A DNA stretch of 17,503 nucleotides from assembly GCA_021778815.1 (NCBI GenBank), contig JAJYBW010000016.1, positions 1 to 17,503 of the forward strand. Reading direction: 5' to 3'. The notes below the pieces were generated by a model, which saw nothing but the letters and a program-made list of their open reading frames with translations, was not told the origin of the DNA and did no database searches. This document shows positions 15,181 through 17,503 of this stretch, piece by piece. This DNA is from Acidobacteriota bacterium (GTDB lineage: Bacteria > Acidobacteriota > Terriglobia > Terriglobales > Acidobacteriaceae). A program made the position numbers and the translations under genes. Numbering within the stretch: the first letter of the stretch is position 1; every line of letters begins with the position of its first letter.

Positions 15181-15867
15181 TTATCCCACCAGCAACGGAA
15201 TCAAGTCCAATGGCGCATCGACCAGGATGTTCGGCGGCATAATTTCCAGCGTGTGCGGCGACAAACCAAAACTGCAGCCGATCGAAAACGTCCCGGCATT
15301 TTTCGCCACCAGGACGTCCACGTCGGAGTCCCCAACCATCACCGCCTGATGGGGTTCCACGTTGGCCTCGCGGAGGAGCGTCTGCAATCCCAGCGCATCC
15401 GGCTTTTTGGTGGCAAAGCTATCGCCGCCATAGATGCGAAACATGCCGTCTGCTAATCCCAGCGCTTCGCAGATTGCTTTCGAGGGTCCCACCGGCTTAT
15501 TGGTCAATACTGCCATCAAAGGCCGTTGCGGATGATTCCGCAGGGCATCCAGCAAAGGCAACATCCCCGGATAGACATACGTGTTGTCCAGCTTGTGCTC
15601 TCGATAGTAGGCAAGGAAATAGGCCACGGCGTCGTTCAGCAACGTGGGGTCGGCAGGGTCTCCCAGGGCGCGCTGAACCAGCATCGCTACGCCGTTCCCG
15701 ATGTAGCTGGCGATCACATCCTCCGGCAATTCCGGGCGATGAAGGTACCGCAGCATCGCGTTCACGGAATGGGTCAGGTCGGCTCGCGAATCAATCAGCG
15801 TTCCATCCAGGTCGAAAACGATGAGTCGAAACGGCTCAGCAGGAAGCTTGCGGGGCTCTAGCACCAT
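15181..15867 (-). CDS. gph: HAD hydrolase, phosphoglycolate phosphatase-like
   Basis: A 228-residue HAD phosphatase with an alpha-helical C1 cap, the normal Gph length. Motifs: FDLDGTLIDS with D19 and D21; T122-N-K in VLTNKP; K155 in ATKKPD; and GDSDVD (179-184). The cap segment holds SYIGNGV and a conserved-looking YREHKL. It probably dephosphorylates 2-phosphoglycolate or a similar small phosphate. Substrate assignment in this family from sequence alone is weak, so the symbol is tentative. No ribosome site precedes the ATG at 15865-15867. A TACAGT hexamer ends exactly 6 bases before the ATG, so a leaderless transcript is possible. The gene is convergent with the FkbM operon and lies on the same strand as the DUF4097-like gene upstream, from which a structured 119-base gap separates it. 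Confidence 0.88.
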   Translation of the reverse strand: MVLEPRKLPAEPFRLIVFDLDGTLIDSRADLTHSVNAMLRYLHRPELPEDVIASYIGNGVAMLVQRALGDPADPTLLNDAVAYFLAYYREHKLDNTYVYPGMLPLLDALRNHPQRPLMAVLTNKPVGPSKAICEALGLADGMFRIYGGDSFATKKPDALGLQTLLREANVEPHQAVMVGDSDVDVLVAKNAGTFSIGCSFGLSPHTLEIMPPNILVDAPLDLIPLLVG

Positions 15868-15905
15868 ATCTTTACTGTATGCGAAATTACACGGAGAACA
15901 TGAGA

Positions 15906-15970
15906 CCAGGCTGCAGTGGAGGAATCAATCGCGCAAGAATCTGGTAGATAGATTCTTCTGCAGCCCCTGG
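15906..15970. repeat. Nested inverted repeat / extended hairpin
   Basis: The inner stem AAGAATCT (15935-15942) and AGATTCTT (15950-15957) is a perfect 8-base pair with a 7-base loop. Flush outside the right arm lies CTGCAG (15958-15963), pairing with CTGCAG at 15911-15916. After a 2-base bulge, CCTGG (15966-15970) pairs with CCAGG (15906-15910). An 18-base bulge remains on the left side. It falls between the stop of the DUF4097-like gene and the start of the gph-like gene, both minus strand. No T run follows, so it is not a classical terminator. Confidence 0.5.
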
Positions 15971-15986
15971 GTTAACTGCAAACTGA

Positions 15987-16901
15987 TCAATTGAAGAGAA
16001 TGTTTCCGGAACCTGTATATACCTGCACCGTTGGGCCGCCGCCGTTAACCGGTCCTTTCAAGACGCCGTTGGGGATATGTCCGGAAAGTGGGGCCGGGAA
16101 ACTCGAATCTATCGTGCCCGATCCGGTCTCCACGTCCAGCAGGAATTTGGCGCCTGGATCAATGTGAATCTGAATATTTCCCGATCCGGTCTCGAGCTTC
16201 CAGTCAGCACTGGGCAGGCCTCCGATTGTCAGGTTACCCGTACCGGAGTTGACCCGCATGCCGCCATGAAGATTAGTGGTGGTAATGTTTCCTGAGCCAG
16301 TGTGCAGTTTGGCTTCGGTCACCGTCGAGTCGCCAACCGTCAGATTTCCAGATCCGGTGACAGCCAACAGGTCGCCATGGGCCCCCGTAATATCGATGGT
16401 GCCGGCGCGAGTGGCCAATTTGGAATCCGGCCCAATGTTTGTGGCTGCGATGTTTCCGCTGCCGGCCGCTGCATGAACGAACCCGCCAATATTTTCCACC
16501 TTCACGCTACCCGGCCCAGTCACAGCTTCGACTGTGGAGTTTTTCGGAATCGTAATTTCATAGTCGATGTCGATCTTGTGCGCTTTCGCACCGCCGCAGG
16601 TATCGGGGTCGCCGACCTTGATGTCGTTGCCTGTCTGGTGAATCGGAGGATTCGCGACAATCTCCTTCATGTCGCCGGATGTACCCGTGGTGTGCCAGGA
16701 ACTGTTATGCAGCTTTGCGGCGATTTGAACCTTGCTGCCATCGACACCCGATACATGGATTGCACCGGAGGTGCTGCAGACGCTGAAGGTTAGATTTCCA
16801 TTGACGGTCAGGGAGCGACTAAATTCGGGTTCCGCAGCGTAGCAAAGGGTTGAGGCGAAAAATACGGCAAAAAAAGCCGTAGAAAGTCGTGGGGCATTCA
16901 T
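15987..16901 (-). CDS. Secreted GSG-repeat protein, DUF4097-like
   Basis: A 304-residue exported protein with a Sec signal (MNAPRLSTAFFAVFFASTLCYAA). After a first beta-rich section with two Cys (C42, C102, plus C20 in the signal), the rest is built of short repeats centred on T/A-G-S-G-N-I/L. The G-x-G cores lie at about residues 129, 147, 183, 202, 220, 239, 260 and 297, mostly 18-21 residues apart. This pattern predicts a right-handed beta-helix or beta-roll, as in DUF4097 and head-GIN putative adhesins. The function is unknown; a periplasmic or surface structural or binding role is likely. GGAGG lies 8 bases before the ATG. It is divergent from the CNNM-family gene. DUF4097 genes often sit near anti-sigma factor or membrane-stress genes, but none is visible here. 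Confidence 0.85.
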   Translation of the reverse strand: MNAPRLSTAFFAVFFASTLCYAAEPEFSRSLTVNGNLTFSVCSTSGAIHVSGVDGSKVQIAAKLHNSSWHTTGTSGDMKEIVANPPIHQTGNDIKVGDPDTCGGAKAHKIDIDYEITIPKNSTVEAVTGPGSVKVENIGGFVHAAAGSGNIAATNIGPDSKLATRAGTIDITGAHGDLLAVTGSGNLTVGDSTVTEAKLHTGSGNITTTNLHGGMRVNSGTGNLTIGGLPSADWKLETGSGNIQIHIDPGAKFLLDVETGSGTIDSSFPAPLSGHIPNGVLKGPVNGGGPTVQVYTGSGNILFN

Positions 16902-17137
16902 GGGGGAGTCCTCCGACGGAACTTAAAGTTAATGAAAATGTACTACCGCGACGGCCAAGTTACGAGAAATTCTTGACGGAGGGTTCCCTGGAGACTAACT
17001 GTCTCGACGATCTGGTTACCGGGGCGGGAGGCGCAGAAATTTCCGGCAGGTTACCCCCCATTTCGACTGCGTTTTCACTCCTTTAACGGGTCGTGTCAGC
17101 ACCCGACGCTGCGAATTTGCTTTAGACTCGGAGGCGA
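16902..17137. other. Divergent intergenic region with a small palindrome
   Basis: These 236 bases lie between the divergent DUF4097-like and CNNM-family genes and hold no supported gene. GAGAC-TAACT-GTCTC (16991-17005) is a perfect 5-base inverted repeat. CGGGT/ACCCG (17087-17105) is another, with a 9-base loop. A TTGACG (16973-16978) resembles a plus-strand -35 box, but the hexamer 17 bases on (TAACTG) is a poor -10. Both promoters must lie here; neither can be placed firmly. Confidence 0.3.
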
Positions 17138-17503
17138 ATGCCTAGTTTGCCCCTCTTTCGAGCTGCTGCTATCGTCGGTCTGATTTTGGCCAACGGATTT
17201 TTTGTCGCGGCGGAGTTTGCCATGGTCTCCTTGCGGCGAACTCGCGTGCAGCAACTGATCGAAGAGCGGCGTTCGAGTGCCCGGATTGTCGCCGATTTGC
17301 AGGCGAACCTGGATGAGCTTTTACCCGCGGTACAGCTGGGAGTCACGTTGGCCAGCCTTACCCTGGGCTGGTTGGGGGAGCCCTTCGTGGCGCGCTTCCT
17401 GCTGCCTTGGCTCTCACTGTTGCCGCATGCCAGATTCTACGGCGGCCTTGTCTCCGCCATCCTGGCGTTCAGCCTGATTACTTACCTGGAAGTCATTTTT
17501 GGC
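17138..17503 (+). CDS. CNNM/HlyC/CorC-family membrane protein (3' truncated)
   Basis: An open frame of 122 codons runs in frame off the right edge, with no stop in the window. ATG at 17138 has GGAGG (17130-17134) only 3 bases upstream. The opening, a hydrophobic helix ending ILANGFFVAAEFAMVSLRRT, is the signature of the CNNM (DUF21) transmembrane domain of hemolysin-C/CorC-type proteins. LLPAVQLGVTLASLTLGWLGEP follows as the expected second membrane segment, and a third begins near FYGGLVSAILAF. Full-length relatives are about 420-450 residues, with CBS and CorC_HlyC domains after the membrane part, and are linked to magnesium/cobalt or sodium-dependent ion efflux. The hemolysin name is historical and does not imply toxicity. 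The family call is confident; completeness cannot be judged. Confidence 0.9.
   Translation, partial: MPSLPLFRAAAIVGLILANGFFVAAEFAMVSLRRTRVQQLIEERRSSARIVADLQANLDELLPAVQLGVTLASLTLGWLGEPFVARFLLPWLSLLPHARFYGGLVSAILAFSLITYLEVIFG

Noticed and set aside
16973..17001. TTGACG-17-TAACTG as a plus-strand promoter for the CNNM-family gene
   Set aside because: The -35 is good but the -10 matches only two of six consensus bases, and it would leave a leader of over 120 bases.
1..17503. CRISPR arrays, insertion sequences, prophage or toxin-antitoxin genes
   Set aside because: No regularly spaced direct repeats, transposase or integrase motifs, or small paired genes were found on either strand.

Overview
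The window is moderately GC-rich bacterial chromosomal DNA, densely packed with genes that have good Shine-Dalgarno sites. The best guess is an Acidobacteriota (Terriglobia-like) soil bacterium. This rests on gene content: a Tat-exported Gfo/Idh oxidoreductase, a type B carboxylesterase, a DUF4097-type GSG-repeat protein and LacI/MFS sugar genes. It is an inference, because no rRNA or other phylogenetic marker is present. No prophage, insertion sequence, CRISPR array or toxin-antitoxin module was seen.

Left part (1-8057), sugar or organic-acid use. The 3' part of an ExuT-like MFS transporter (+) converges on a four-gene minus-strand run read from right to left: OFA/MCT-like MFS transporter, ApbE-type FMN transferase, Tat-signal Gfo/Idh oxidoreductase (ATGA overlap with apbE), and an exported small cupin. 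A secreted type B carboxylesterase is transcribed divergently from the MFS gene across a 236-base region holding two inverted repeats. A LacI-family regulator follows the esterase on the same strand.

Middle (8058-8277). A bidirectional intrinsic terminator separates the LacI gene from a minus-strand tRNA-Ala(CGC) that carries the G3:U70 identity pair and an encoded CCA. A plausible promoter lies just upstream of the tRNA.

Right-centre (8278-15158), probable surface carbohydrate chemistry. An NAD-dependent epimerase and a secreted serine hydrolase (class C beta-lactamase fold) run on the minus strand. Divergent from them is a tight plus-strand operon: a NeuB-family synthase lacking the usual C-terminal SAF domain, a KdsC-type HAD phosphatase (1-base overlap), a ThDP enzyme of the acetolactate-synthase type, and a two-domain FkbM methyltransferase. 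The first two genes suggest phosphoenolpyruvate condensation with a phosphorylated sugar followed by dephosphorylation. No CMP-sugar synthetase and no glycosyltransferase is present. A ThDP enzyme in their place makes this the most interesting part of the window: it may build an unusual chain-extended or branched sugar.

Right end (15159-17503). A phosphoglycolate-phosphatase-like HAD gene and a secreted GSG-repeat (DUF4097-like) protein run on the minus strand, with a nested inverted repeat between them. The first 122 codons of a CNNM/HlyC/CorC-family membrane protein run off the right edge.
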